Shown: one piece after another, positions 47,401 to 55,222 of the stretch
Numbering within the stretch: the stretch's first letter is position 1
How the letters are laid out: each line of letters begins with the position of its first letter
Assembly: GCA_019638395.1 (NCBI GenBank)
Contig: JAHBTX010000003.1
Location: 682,001-746,000, forward strand
DNA from: Cyclobacteriaceae bacterium
Lineage (GTDB): Bacteria; Bacteroidota; Bacteroidia; Cytophagales; Cyclobacteriaceae
Reading direction: 5' to 3'
DNA length: 64,000 nucleotides
Notes under the pieces: model-generated
Seen by the model: the letters and a program-made list of their open reading frames with translations, nothing else
Database searches by the model: none
Told to the model about the DNA's origin: nothing
Translations under genes and position numbers: made by a program

Positions 47401-47627
47401 CCGTATAAAATGGGAAGTACACCGCAGTATATAAAAGATGACTTACCACTTCCAGACGGACCAATAACGCCTACAAACCTGCTCTTGGAAAGTTTGAGCA
47501 GCACTTCATCGCTCTGGCCTTCGCGGCCAAAGAACAAATGGCTCTCTTCAATTTTGAACGGACGCAGCCCGGGGAAGGGGTTAATCGTTCCTACCAGCGT
47601 GCCCTGTTCATCTATCATCTGGCTCAT
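44436..47627 (-). CDS. membrane-anchored nSTAND1 NTPase with WD40 propeller
   Basis: 1063 residues. N-terminal STAND NTPase (nSTAND1 type): NPFPGLRPF at 16-24, Walker A GPSGSGKSS (56-64), Walker B LVDQFEEL (156-163) and a conserved Arg in AITMRSDF. A winged-helix/helical section runs to about 490. One membrane helix lies near 502-524, then an Ala/Glu/Lys-rich coiled coil (525-650). Seven WD40-like blades (about 705-1015, several ending IWDV/IWNV) make one complete propeller. Basic residues before the helix predict a cytoplasmic NTPase and a periplasmic propeller. It is three bases downstream of the TIR-like gene. Confidence 0.9.
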   Translation of the reverse strand: MSQMIDEQGTLVGTINPFPGLRPFKIEESHLFFGREGQSDEVLLKLSKSRFVGVIGPSGSGKSSFIYCGVLPILYGGFLTDASPNWEVVVTRPGAGPIDNLAESLLKTVKDYNAADVEDKKIKRTIVSTLLRSSSLGLVEAIQQSRRKEDINYLILVDQFEELFRFKDSTDPNSVNESLAFINLLMEAVNYEDAPIYVAITMRSDFIGECAQFPELTRKINDSHYLIPQMTRDQKRRAIEGPVAVGNAKITPRLTQQLLNDLGDNPDQLPILQHALMRTWSYWAKYRDYEDEPVDLKHYEAIGTMSQALSMHANEAYDELDEEQQRICEILFKAITEKRGENFGIRRPTKLNEIASIADVSEADVAAVIEKFREPGRSLLTPAYGIELGSKSMIDISHESLMRIWVRLKNWVDDESEAVQMYLRLAEAASQYQIGKAGLWRPPDLQLALNWQAKHKPTLVWGQRYHPAFERTMIFLEYSKKEFDTEQRIKELEAKRKLQRARITAIVFGSLAAIALVAFVYAYMQQAEAKRQEQLAKDNEAKAIESADEAKRLAIVAQKERDAADSARLVAIDAQKAEAVQRELAQENERRAKEQEAEALLQKGKAEANERTALANEKLAKENEEKANIARADATRRRYVAQAKAMALQSLTLSSDLQLEALLAQQAYLFNAKNDGYEFDTDIYNGLYFALKNKTDKEGKPNPHPLTTSLKGHDFGAARSLVTHGKDQHIYSGGSDGKIIRWTYRNGAWQGETLVDKIKRPNYQVYSMSISPDETKLVAAGLYTPDAQNNYVELYDLTNMNAAPRKIVGFTYNIEDVEFTPDGKGLFARDNGGLSIKQADFTTAKEVIKAPVKINAINLSRDGKKLAGAGDNGTLYIWDVTNNYAVTEVKNLGRSLTAVTWHPTENQVIVGNESGLLRIVRNGILVRNLPGHDGPVEDIVYNHAGSFFATASKDRTVRIWNVNRLTEPPIRLFDHNDWIWSLTFSPNDEQLMVGLQSSSQRVRLGAIQNEESIRSYPTKVSTMSNILCSEFIERNMTPDEWATYVGKDLDYELTCKNFKPGAN

Positions 47628-47630
47628 AGA

Positions 47631-49067
47631 TTATGAGTTAATGTCTTGTAAAAAGTTTTTCAGGTTTTCAAGCGAGCGGTTGGTGTCGCCTGCTATCAAC
47701 GTAAGGTTTTGATTTTTGAATCCATCTAATGCAGCATTATCGGCAGCCACAATGGCTTTACCTTGAATGGGTTTTTTTCTTCCAAAGCCGGGTGCCTTCA
47801 GCAAGTCCAGCACCTTCATGCGCACCCACTGGTCGTTTACTTTTCCTTTAAAGATGATGGCACCATCGAAGTTGCGCAGGTTTTCGATGTGTTGTTTACG
47901 AACTTCCAATAGCTCGCCTTCAAATGCTGGCGTAAGCACCTTGAAGCCCGATTTTTCAATTACTTCGCGGTATGGACGCACCTCGGTATCGTCAATTTTA
48001 TCGTGTACTAGGTAAATGGATTTACCACCGGCCTCATCCAGGTTATTGCGCTCCTGCGATTCCAGTAACTCTTCGCGCATAATATTTTTAAAATCTTCGA
48101 GCGGGTTTTGTAAAATCTCGGCACCTTCCTGGGCTTCGGTATCGCGCTTTAATGTGTCGATAAATGCACGTTGTTTGTCGCTGGCATTTTTCAGGTTTTG
48201 CGAAATCCAGATGAGGCGCGAGAATTCCTGCTGTTGTTGTTTTTTTTGAAGGGCTATTTCGGCAGCAAGTTGGTTTTGAATATCAACGATTGATCGATCG
48301 GCACCTTCGGGTATTTCGCCATAGGCGCTGCCAACCAGGTGTACAGAGAGCGAACATTCCTGTAAATCTTTCTGAACGGTTCGCATTACCTCGCTTGCAT
48401 GTGTAGGTAATGTGTTTTTAGGAAGCACAATATACCCATGGCGTTGCAACTCGCGCTTAATAATATTGCGCTGTACCGATAGATCATGCCCCGTCTCTGC
48501 TAAGTAAATAGCCTTGCGCTTGAAAATATTTTTTACAGTTGATTTTACATCGCCTTCATTCAAAATCATCAAGGCATCATGTATATCATACGCCAGGTCC
48601 ACCAACTTCATCCAATATTGTTTTTCAGCTTCCTGACTAAAAAAATCTGAATACTCTTTTTGAAGCCCGGTTTCTGAATCGAGCTGGTACATCTCATAGC
48701 CAATCAGGTCGCGCAGGCGGGGTGGTTGTTCGGGTAATGAAAGCGGGGCCTTCATAACTTTAAACACACGGTTAATTTTAGACTGCGATGAGTTTTTATA
48801 AAATGTTTCGAGGTTATCGAGGCATCGGCCTGAAAGTGCGAATGCTTTCGTAAGTATGGGCACCAGAATGGCTGCATTGTTCAATGCCGGGGCTGTAGCC
48901 GAATCAAACTCTGATTTAAGAATGATGTTTGGTTTGGTTCCTTGCACTTGGGTGAGCATGAGTTCCAGAAATTTTTTGAATTGCGTAACCCACCCTGTTT
49001 CTGATTTTTGAACAGTCTCGTTATCTTGTTCGGCAAATGTTATCAGTACATCAATTTCAAAAGCCAT
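47631..49067 (-). CDS. protein with three TIR-like segments
   Basis: 478 residues, no signal peptide. Segment 1 (1-150) starts FEIDVLITFAEQDN and has AAILVPILTKAFALSGRCLDNLE, the TIR beta-D/alpha-D pattern; Glu87 may be the NADase glutamate, but it lies at C+5 rather than the usual C+3. Segment 2 (about 188-280), KAIYLAETGHDLSVQRNIIKRELQ ... SVHLVGSAYGEIPEG, is DUF4062/TIR-like. Segment 3 (about 345-475) reads KSIYLVHDKIDDTEVRPYREVIEKSGFKV ... FDGAIIFKGKVNDQW. It is likely a cytoplasmic partner or effector of the STAND NTPase encoded three bases downstream. Confidence 0.75.
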   Translation of the reverse strand: MAFEIDVLITFAEQDNETVQKSETGWVTQFKKFLELMLTQVQGTKPNIILKSEFDSATAPALNNAAILVPILTKAFALSGRCLDNLETFYKNSSQSKINRVFKVMKAPLSLPEQPPRLRDLIGYEMYQLDSETGLQKEYSDFFSQEAEKQYWMKLVDLAYDIHDALMILNEGDVKSTVKNIFKRKAIYLAETGHDLSVQRNIIKRELQRHGYIVLPKNTLPTHASEVMRTVQKDLQECSLSVHLVGSAYGEIPEGADRSIVDIQNQLAAEIALQKKQQQQEFSRLIWISQNLKNASDKQRAFIDTLKRDTEAQEGAEILQNPLEDFKNIMREELLESQERNNLDEAGGKSIYLVHDKIDDTEVRPYREVIEKSGFKVLTPAFEGELLEVRKQHIENLRNFDGAIIFKGKVNDQWVRMKVLDLLKAPGFGRKKPIQGKAIVAADNAALDGFKNQNLTLIAGDTNRSLENLKNFLQDINS

Positions 49068-49080
49068 CGTTTAAAAAATT

Positions 49081-52000
49081 TTAGTTTACAGGTTGTTTTT
49101 CGGGTTGTTCGGTAATATTGTGTATAAGCCCCTGCGCCAGTTCGTGGTGGTTGGCTAACACGAAGTAAAAGTCGATCAAACTTATTTTGAATATCACACT
49201 TCGTTCGCTTGCCAGTACTTCAGTTATGGCAGGTGTTGGCCCTTCCTGAAAAAGATCGCCATAAACGCTGCCGGGGTTTAACTGCATTACAAGCTGGCCA
49301 TGGTTTGTTAATTGAGCTTTGCCATGTGCCATTATTAAAATGGGCATTTCTTCTGTTTGCGGAATGGTTAGTTTTTCGTTTGCTTTTAGGGTGATGGGCT
49401 GAATTTTATCAGCCAAATCGCTCAATACTTTCCCTTGTATGTGATAAAATGCGGGGATCGATTTGATGAGCATAATCATTTCGATGTAGAGGAAAAAACC
49501 ATCGTCCAAACCATCCAGCAGTTGGTTGCTTTCGATGGATGAATCCAGAAATTTTTTGTCTTTATAAGGCAAGCGTTCGGAAATGGATTGGTAAGCAGCC
49601 CTGTCTTTATTGTAAATTACCCAGGCGGTAGTTTCCTGTAGCAGTTTGTCGTTGTTAAACATTTGGCTGATTAACCCCCGGCTTACACGAAAGTTGGGTA
49701 TGTAAGCACACGCATGTACCGCGCACACTTTCGTCCACCGGTTGTTGTAATTAAAATCGCGATTTAAGATGTAGTTGATTACTTGAACGGGGTTGTAACT
49801 TTCGCGTGGGAAAAAAGTTTGCAGGTTCTCTAATTTTTTGGTAGTAGAAGAATCATCTAACAAGGGGATTAGTTTTGGCTTTAAATCCTGATCTACAAAT
49901 AAATCCAATAGTTCAAGCGCATATTGAACACTATCGGGCGTGCCCAGTTCAATATTCTCCTTCACTAATTGTATGGATTCGGGATCGTATAGTAACGAGA
50001 GCAGTAAACTAAGATGATCGTAATTATCGCGCACTTCTTCGCGCAAGGCTTCGCGCAGATATTTATAAATGGGTTGCTCGGGTAATTCATGTAAGGCAGC
50101 CAGGTTCCATAAAGTCTTACTCATTTCTGTATCGAGTAAATCTTTTACAGCCAATACTTCGCGGCCGGTAGCCCGGTAATTAATGAAGCGCAGCGAATAG
50201 AGAATTTGTTTTACTACTCGTTTATCGGGGTAGTCGATTTTTTTCCATAGCAGTTGTAAACTTTCTTTACCAGGAATGTGGCCCATAATCTGAATCACCT
50301 TTAGCATTACCTGATCGTTCTGCCCTGATTTATGAAAAGCTGTTTCCAAAACGGGTAATGCAGCCGGGCCTGCTTCTTTTAAGGCGGCTGCGGCCTGGTG
50401 GGCATAACGCGGAGATGCTAATAGTTCTATTAACACATTCCAGGTTTCGGGGCGTTTTACTTTGCGGGCGGTAAGCAACGCTTCGGTACGTACTTTCGGG
50501 TCGGCATCGCGCATCAACTCCAGCAAAATGAAAATGGTTTTCTGATTGGTAAGTTTGCGCATTAACTTGGCAGCCAATAAACGGTCGGTTTGTTTTACCG
50601 ACTTACTTAACTTCATTAGCTTTTCTACCGGTATTGAAAGCAGGTCGCTATCCTCGGCCATGCCGGCAGCCTGAGTTGCCAGACCTTTTATTTCATTGTC
50701 GGCAGCGAGTATTCCCAGTTCGTCAATTTTTTTGCGGGCAAACTGCGATACTTTTCGGGAAGGACTATCGGCCAATTGCAGAAGCGATGTTTCGAACAGG
50801 GCCGGCTCTAACTTCTCCATTAACTTCAGTCCATAAATTATTTTCTCCTCAGCAGTGCTGCGCACTTCTTTTTCCAATACGCTATCCAAGGTGTATTCTT
50901 TAACCAGGTTTTTCTTAACTGCCGATTTATTTTTGATCAACGAACTTTGGAGCGTATCGCGATAGCCTTTGTACATCCGGTTACTTACCCAATACCAGCA
51001 GAGCAAAACCGGAATGGTAAATAGTGTAATGGAGAATACGGTAAAAATATCGAACGAATTAATCAATACGATTACGCCCCCGGCTATGGCGCTGGCCAAA
51101 GCAGTAACGGTACCTTCAATTTTTGTCTGGGTATCAATGCTGGTTGCACGGTCAAGCGGTACGTAAAAGAACTTAAAGGTGGGTTCATCGAGGGCTTCTC
51201 GCAAAGAGTTAATAAAAAGTTTACTCATAGCCACCGCTATGAAGAAAAAGGCGATTGAGCTTTTTTCACCGGTAGTAAGATCGTACCCGAAAACAGAGCC
51301 TAACGCAATGGCAGCGCCTGTAAATATTATTAATACAATTGGATTGATGAGCAAGGAAACGCGCAGGCCGTAATCCTGATTGATGCGATCGGTAACAAAT
51401 GTGGTGAACAAGAAACTGAATATAACTACAGTTGCCTCGAAGAAACTGAGGAAGGTGGCCACTTGCTGATCATCCATTTTGCCGGCCTCATCGGTATATT
51501 GAATGGTAGTAGCATTAAAAAAGGCATAGTCCACAAATCGCAAGGCTACCAACGAAACCACGATGAAAAGCGAAAGAGTAACTATATACTTGTTACCCAG
51601 AAACTGACCAACTGTAAGTTTTTTAATTTCAGATTCGCTTTTAATAACTGTTTTGCCACCGCGCAGGTACTTATTCGATAAAACAAGAAATAACAACAAG
51701 AAGCCTACAATACTAACCAGGCCTATCGAATAAAGCGATTCGGGTGTAAAACCTGCACCTAGTAAAACAGGAATAGAGAAGAAGGCAAAGATGGCTGCTA
51801 TATCGGTACCCACATCTACACTGCCTACCAGACGCTTGGAATCGCGCACGTTAAACATACGGTTAAACGATCCCCAAAATACAAGCTGCGTAACAAAGGT
51901 AAAGGGCAGTATTAACGTAAAACCGAAATAGAAAAGCAGGTTGGTATCCTGCACATATGTTTCGCCAAACTCGATAAAGGCAGTAAAAGCAATAATCAGA

Positions 52001-52269
52001 AACAGGTTAAAAACAGCGAGGGCCGTGAATGGAATCCGGCCCTGTAGAAAATTGTAAAGTAAGGTTATTAATATACCTAACCCCCCCGATATGGCCAGGG
52101 CAATAGGAAGGTCGGTGCGTTCATCAAAATGTGCAAGAAATAAGGTTTGAGAAGCTACCGCAACCGAGGCTAGAAAAAGCCCCATCACGAAACTCATAAT
52201 AAGCAGCAACGCTACCGGGCCGGTTTCATCGGGTTCAACATCAAGCGCTTTCCATAACCGTTGGAGCAT
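49081..52269 (-). CDS. ATP/ADP-translocase-like carrier fused to HEAT repeats and a cNMP-binding-like domain
   Basis: 1062 residues from ATG 52269 (GTG 52299 possible). About twelve helices (residues 20-430) resembling Npt/Tlc nucleotide transporters or MFS. Then helical HEAT-like repeats (about 540-890; DADPKVRTEALLTARKV is a clear unit). The C-terminal cyclic-nucleotide-binding fold (about 950-1045) has ITLKANEKLTIPQ, LIMAHGKAQLTN and LNPGSVYGDL. It is the first gene of the cluster, 13 bases before the TIR-like gene. The transported compound is unknown; transport could also be lost and the membrane part used for sensing. Confidence 0.82.
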   Translation of the reverse strand: MLQRLWKALDVEPDETGPVALLLIMSFVMGLFLASVAVASQTLFLAHFDERTDLPIALAISGGLGILITLLYNFLQGRIPFTALAVFNLFLIIAFTAFIEFGETYVQDTNLLFYFGFTLILPFTFVTQLVFWGSFNRMFNVRDSKRLVGSVDVGTDIAAIFAFFSIPVLLGAGFTPESLYSIGLVSIVGFLLLFLVLSNKYLRGGKTVIKSESEIKKLTVGQFLGNKYIVTLSLFIVVSLVALRFVDYAFFNATTIQYTDEAGKMDDQQVATFLSFFEATVVIFSFLFTTFVTDRINQDYGLRVSLLINPIVLIIFTGAAIALGSVFGYDLTTGEKSSIAFFFIAVAMSKLFINSLREALDEPTFKFFYVPLDRATSIDTQTKIEGTVTALASAIAGGVIVLINSFDIFTVFSITLFTIPVLLCWYWVSNRMYKGYRDTLQSSLIKNKSAVKKNLVKEYTLDSVLEKEVRSTAEEKIIYGLKLMEKLEPALFETSLLQLADSPSRKVSQFARKKIDELGILAADNEIKGLATQAAGMAEDSDLLSIPVEKLMKLSKSVKQTDRLLAAKLMRKLTNQKTIFILLELMRDADPKVRTEALLTARKVKRPETWNVLIELLASPRYAHQAAAALKEAGPAALPVLETAFHKSGQNDQVMLKVIQIMGHIPGKESLQLLWKKIDYPDKRVVKQILYSLRFINYRATGREVLAVKDLLDTEMSKTLWNLAALHELPEQPIYKYLREALREEVRDNYDHLSLLLSLLYDPESIQLVKENIELGTPDSVQYALELLDLFVDQDLKPKLIPLLDDSSTTKKLENLQTFFPRESYNPVQVINYILNRDFNYNNRWTKVCAVHACAYIPNFRVSRGLISQMFNNDKLLQETTAWVIYNKDRAAYQSISERLPYKDKKFLDSSIESNQLLDGLDDGFFLYIEMIMLIKSIPAFYHIQGKVLSDLADKIQPITLKANEKLTIPQTEEMPILIMAHGKAQLTNHGQLVMQLNPGSVYGDLFQEGPTPAITEVLASERSVIFKISLIDFYFVLANHHELAQGLIHNITEQPEKQPVN

Positions 52270-52458
52270 AGGTTGCAGTTTAACCTTTAAATTTTGCACA
52301 ATTCATCGAAAAATCCAATTCAATTAACAGTTGATTTGTTATTCGTTACCAACTGATTTATAAGCTATTGATGTAAAATTACCAGCGTTATCACCTACCT
52401 TTTACCGATAATATTACCAACAGCATGAATTACTACACCTACTTGTGTGGTAAACAGG

Positions 52459-53661
52459 TTAGCTCTTCTTTTTTAAGAATAGTAAGGAACTGTCTCCATA
52501 ACTGAGAAAACGATAATGGTTATCCAGAGCCGATTGATAGATAAGTTTCCAGTCGGGGCCGGTAATAGCAGCCACTAATAACATTAGGGTGGAGGCAGGC
52601 TGATGGAAATTGGTAATAAGCGCATGTATAGTTCTAAAGGAATAACCGGGTATTATATAAATAGAGGTTTCACCAACGAGTGTATCTAAGCCTTTAAAAA
52701 TCATATAATCAAGCACTTGATTTAATGCTTCGTTTTTTGAAATACCTTGCGGAAGCGAGTATGCATCGTACTGGTTGATGTGAAAAGTGCTTTCAGGATT
52801 GTTTATCAATTTCACACCGAACCAATACAAGCTTTCCAGGGTGCGAACTGAAGTGGTGCCCACCGCTACAGAAAAGTTGGAGGCTAACAATGCTTCGAGA
52901 TTACTTTTATTAACCACAACCTGCTCCTGGTGCATGGTATGCTCCAAAGCGTTATCGGTTTTTACGGGTTGAAATGTTCCGGCACTTACGTGTAGGGTTA
53001 GGTATTCTTTTTTAACTCCAACTGTTTCCAATTGATTCAGAACAGCATCCGTAAAGTGAAGACCAGCCGTTGGTGCTGCAACTGCCCCATCATACTTTGA
53101 GTAAACAGTTTGGTAAGACTCTTTATCTGTTTCTTCCGAATCTCGGTTTAAGTAAGGTGGGAGGGGCACATCCCCGCAAAGGGTAACTACTTCAGCAAAC
53201 GTGTGTGGTGTATTCCAGCTAAACTCCACAATGCCTCCGGCCCGGTTTATTAATCGGGCATTGAGTTGAAAGTCCGGATGGATGAATAGAAGTGGTTTAT
53301 CATCCGGCCAACGCTTCAGGTTACCAATGGTACATTGCCATTGGCAGTTACCCGTTGCTTCCATAGCTTGCTGTACAATAGCCGATGGTGCAACAGGATG
53401 TAGCAGAAATATTTCGATGGTTGCACCCGTATCTTTTTTAAATAACAGGCGGGCTGGTATTACGCGGGTATTATTAAAGAACAAAGTGCTTTGGGCTGGC
53501 AGGTGAGTTGTCAGGTTATAAAACTGATCGTGCAGGATGTTACCTTCACGATAAACCAGTAATTTGGACTGATCGCGCTGTTGTAACGGAAACCGGGCTA
53601 TCCGCTCGTCCGGCAACTCGTAGGTATAATCCTGAATTGAAATTATTTTAGTTACTGACAT
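52459..53661 (-). CDS. queA: QueA-like S-adenosylmethionine:tRNA ribosyltransferase-isomerase
   Basis: 400 residues. YELPDERIARFPLQQRDQSKLLVY, FFNNTRVIPARLLFKKDTGATIEIFLL, YDGAVAAPTAGLHFTDAVL, VGTTSVRTLES and LITNFHQPASTLMLLVAA are QueA signatures. QueA adds the cyclopentenediol precursor to queuosine in tRNA. At 400 residues it is longer than typical QueA (about 350), with inserts near 90-120. Bacteroidota often carry a divergent second paralog, which this may be. Confidence 0.85.
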   Translation of the reverse strand: MSVTKIISIQDYTYELPDERIARFPLQQRDQSKLLVYREGNILHDQFYNLTTHLPAQSTLFFNNTRVIPARLLFKKDTGATIEIFLLHPVAPSAIVQQAMEATGNCQWQCTIGNLKRWPDDKPLLFIHPDFQLNARLINRAGGIVEFSWNTPHTFAEVVTLCGDVPLPPYLNRDSEETDKESYQTVYSKYDGAVAAPTAGLHFTDAVLNQLETVGVKKEYLTLHVSAGTFQPVKTDNALEHTMHQEQVVVNKSNLEALLASNFSVAVGTTSVRTLESLYWFGVKLINNPESTFHINQYDAYSLPQGISKNEALNQVLDYMIFKGLDTLVGETSIYIIPGYSFRTIHALITNFHQPASTLMLLVAAITGPDWKLIYQSALDNHYRFLSYGDSSLLFLKKKS

Positions 53662-53691
53662 AATTCAAGGGTAAAGTTAACTATGATTGTT

Positions 53692-53783
53692 CTGATTAAT
53701 TTGATTTAACCCTTATTCTGATTAATCTGATTTTTATCATTTCTTTTGTCCTGATTAAATTGGTTTTCATCATTTCTTTTCAA
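53692..53783. repeat. short tandem repeats between queA and menC
   Basis: Three copies of CTGATTAA start at 53692, 53718 and 53751. The last two head 33-base units (53718-53750 and 53751-53783) that match at 26 of 33 positions, including TTTTxATCATTTCTTTT. They lie directly before the menC start at 53795. Confidence 0.65.
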
Positions 53784-53794
53784 TACTAATTCGC

Positions 53795-54889
53795 ATGCTA
53801 GCGGCTGAACTAAAAAAGCAGATTTTTGAATTCTCGTTTAATGCGCGCACTTCGCGCGGGGCTATGAAAGACAAAGCCTCCTGGTTTATCCGGTTAACCG
53901 ATGCTTCGGGGGTGGTGGGTATAGGAGAGTGTGGTCCGTTACCGGGATTGAGTCCGGAGTTAACGCCCGATTTTGAAGAAAGCTTGAATGCGTTGGTTGC
54001 ACATATCAATCAACAGCAATTGAATGTTCCTACAAAACCTGACCTTACCGAGATCAGTGCCTGGATTCAGCAACACTTTCGGGATCAACAACTAAGTTCA
54101 TCCGTATTGTTTGCGCTGGAAACAGCGTTACTTGATTTGATAAACGGAGGTAAGAAATTGATTTTTAAAAATTCTTTTTTGGAAGGCACACCCATTCCAA
54201 TTAATGGCTTGATTTGGATGGGTGGGTTGGATTTTATGTTGCAGCAGATCGAGATTAAGATCCGCGAGGGCTTTACTTGTTTGAAATTGAAGGTGGGCAG
54301 TCATGATTTTGAAAAGGAATGCGATGTGTTGCAGTACATTCGCAGAAAATACTTTCGCGAAAGCATTACCATCCGGTTAGATGCCAATGGTGCATTTAAA
54401 CCCGAAGAAGCATTGGACAAACTTAACCGGTTGGCCCGGTTCGACATTCATTCCATTGAACAGCCATTGAAACCTGCTCATGAGTTTCTGCCGGAGTTGT
54501 GCCGGCAATCGCCCATACCTATTGCCTTAGATGAAGAGTTAATTGGTGTGGTGAACAAGCAAGCGAAAATTGATTTACTGAATCGCATAAAGCCAGCCTA
54601 CATTATCCTGAAACCAACCTTGCATGGTGGTCTTGCATCTTGTGCGGAGTGGATTGAACTAGCCAACAAAGCAAACTGTGGTTGGTGGATAACCTCGGCT
54701 TTGGAAAGCAACATCGGGCTAAATGCCATTGCCCAGTTTACGGCAAATTACCCCGTTACAATTCCGCAAGGGTTGGGTACCGGTATGATTTATACTAATA
54801 ATGCAGAGGGAGTGTTGATGGTTGAACGAGGGCAGTTGATTTGCGATAAAAGCCTTAATTGGGCTGATTTTAAGCCTACAGAAAAATAA
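53795..54889 (+). CDS. menC: o-succinylbenzoate synthase
   Basis: 364 residues, enolase superfamily, dehydrates SHCHC to o-succinylbenzoate in menaquinone synthesis. Catalytic and metal residues seen: KLKVG (Lys near 162), RLDANGAF (Asp), SIEQPL (Glu), ALDEEL (Asp-Glu) and LKPTLHGG (Lys). It lies apart from the other men genes, on the opposite strand. The stop is followed by an AT-rich weak hairpin (near 54885-54911). Confidence 0.92.
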   Translation: MLAAELKKQIFEFSFNARTSRGAMKDKASWFIRLTDASGVVGIGECGPLPGLSPELTPDFEESLNALVAHINQQQLNVPTKPDLTEISAWIQQHFRDQQLSSSVLFALETALLDLINGGKKLIFKNSFLEGTPIPINGLIWMGGLDFMLQQIEIKIREGFTCLKLKVGSHDFEKECDVLQYIRRKYFRESITIRLDANGAFKPEEALDKLNRLARFDIHSIEQPLKPAHEFLPELCRQSPIPIALDEELIGVVNKQAKIDLLNRIKPAYIILKPTLHGGLASCAEWIELANKANCGWWITSALESNIGLNAIAQFTANYPVTIPQGLGTGMIYTNNAEGVLMVERGQLICDKSLNWADFKPTEK

Positions 54890-54939
54890 ACTAATTTTTT
54901 TAGCTTTATTTCTTGCTAATCTTATTTTGGTTGTGTTAT

Positions 54940-54960
54940 TTGGCTAAAATTATTAGCCAA
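54940..54960. promoter_or_regulatory. perfect inverted repeat, candidate repressor operator
   Basis: TTGGCTAA (54940-54947), a 5-base AATTA spacer, then TTAGCCAA (54953-54960). The symmetric 8-bp arms with a short spacer are of operator size. The right arm runs into the ATG of the 85-residue ORF that precedes the XRE-S24 regulator, so binding would block that promoter. Autoregulation is inferred. Confidence 0.5.
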
Positions 54961-55217
54961 TGGGCGATTTTAAGCTAAAAATTGAGACTAAAAGATTACA
55001 TTCAGGCCGGTTTCAGGTGAACTTCAGTACCGGGAATGATGGCGGCTATTATGGCTACCTGTTAGCCGAGCCTCAGACTGCTGTGAGCGAAATCATCTCA
55101 AAAATCAACCGGCACATTACTGCTTTCGATAACTCTGAAAGATATTTTCAACGCAACTTGTTTTCATTGGGAAACCGGAAAGTAACATCGGGTAGAATCT
55201 TAATCTTTAAACGATAA
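54960..55217 (+). CDS. 85-residue hypothetical protein
   Basis: Reads MGDFKLKIETKRLHSGRFQVNFSTGNDGGYYGYLL and continues with a helix containing VSEIISKINRHITAFDNS and a basic C-terminus. No family was recognised. It ends 5 bases before the XRE-S24 regulator and shares its upstream palindrome, so they are probably one transcript. It has the size of an accessory or antirepressor protein, but nothing in the sequence proves that. Confidence 0.6.
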   Translation: MGDFKLKIETKRLHSGRFQVNFSTGNDGGYYGYLLAEPQTAVSEIISKINRHITAFDNSERYFQRNLFSLGNRKVTSGRILIFKR

Positions 55218-55222
55218 CAACT

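Noticed and set aside
35028-52269. Defence island with mobile-element origin
   Set aside because: No integrase, transposase, attachment-site repeat or tRNA edge was seen, and codon use looks like the neighbours'; conflict-system function stays a hypothesis.
54885-54911. Hairpin AAATAAACTAA/TTAGCTTTATTT after menC as a terminator
   Set aside because: Entirely AT pairs apart from one, with an unpaired base; too weak to list as a feature.
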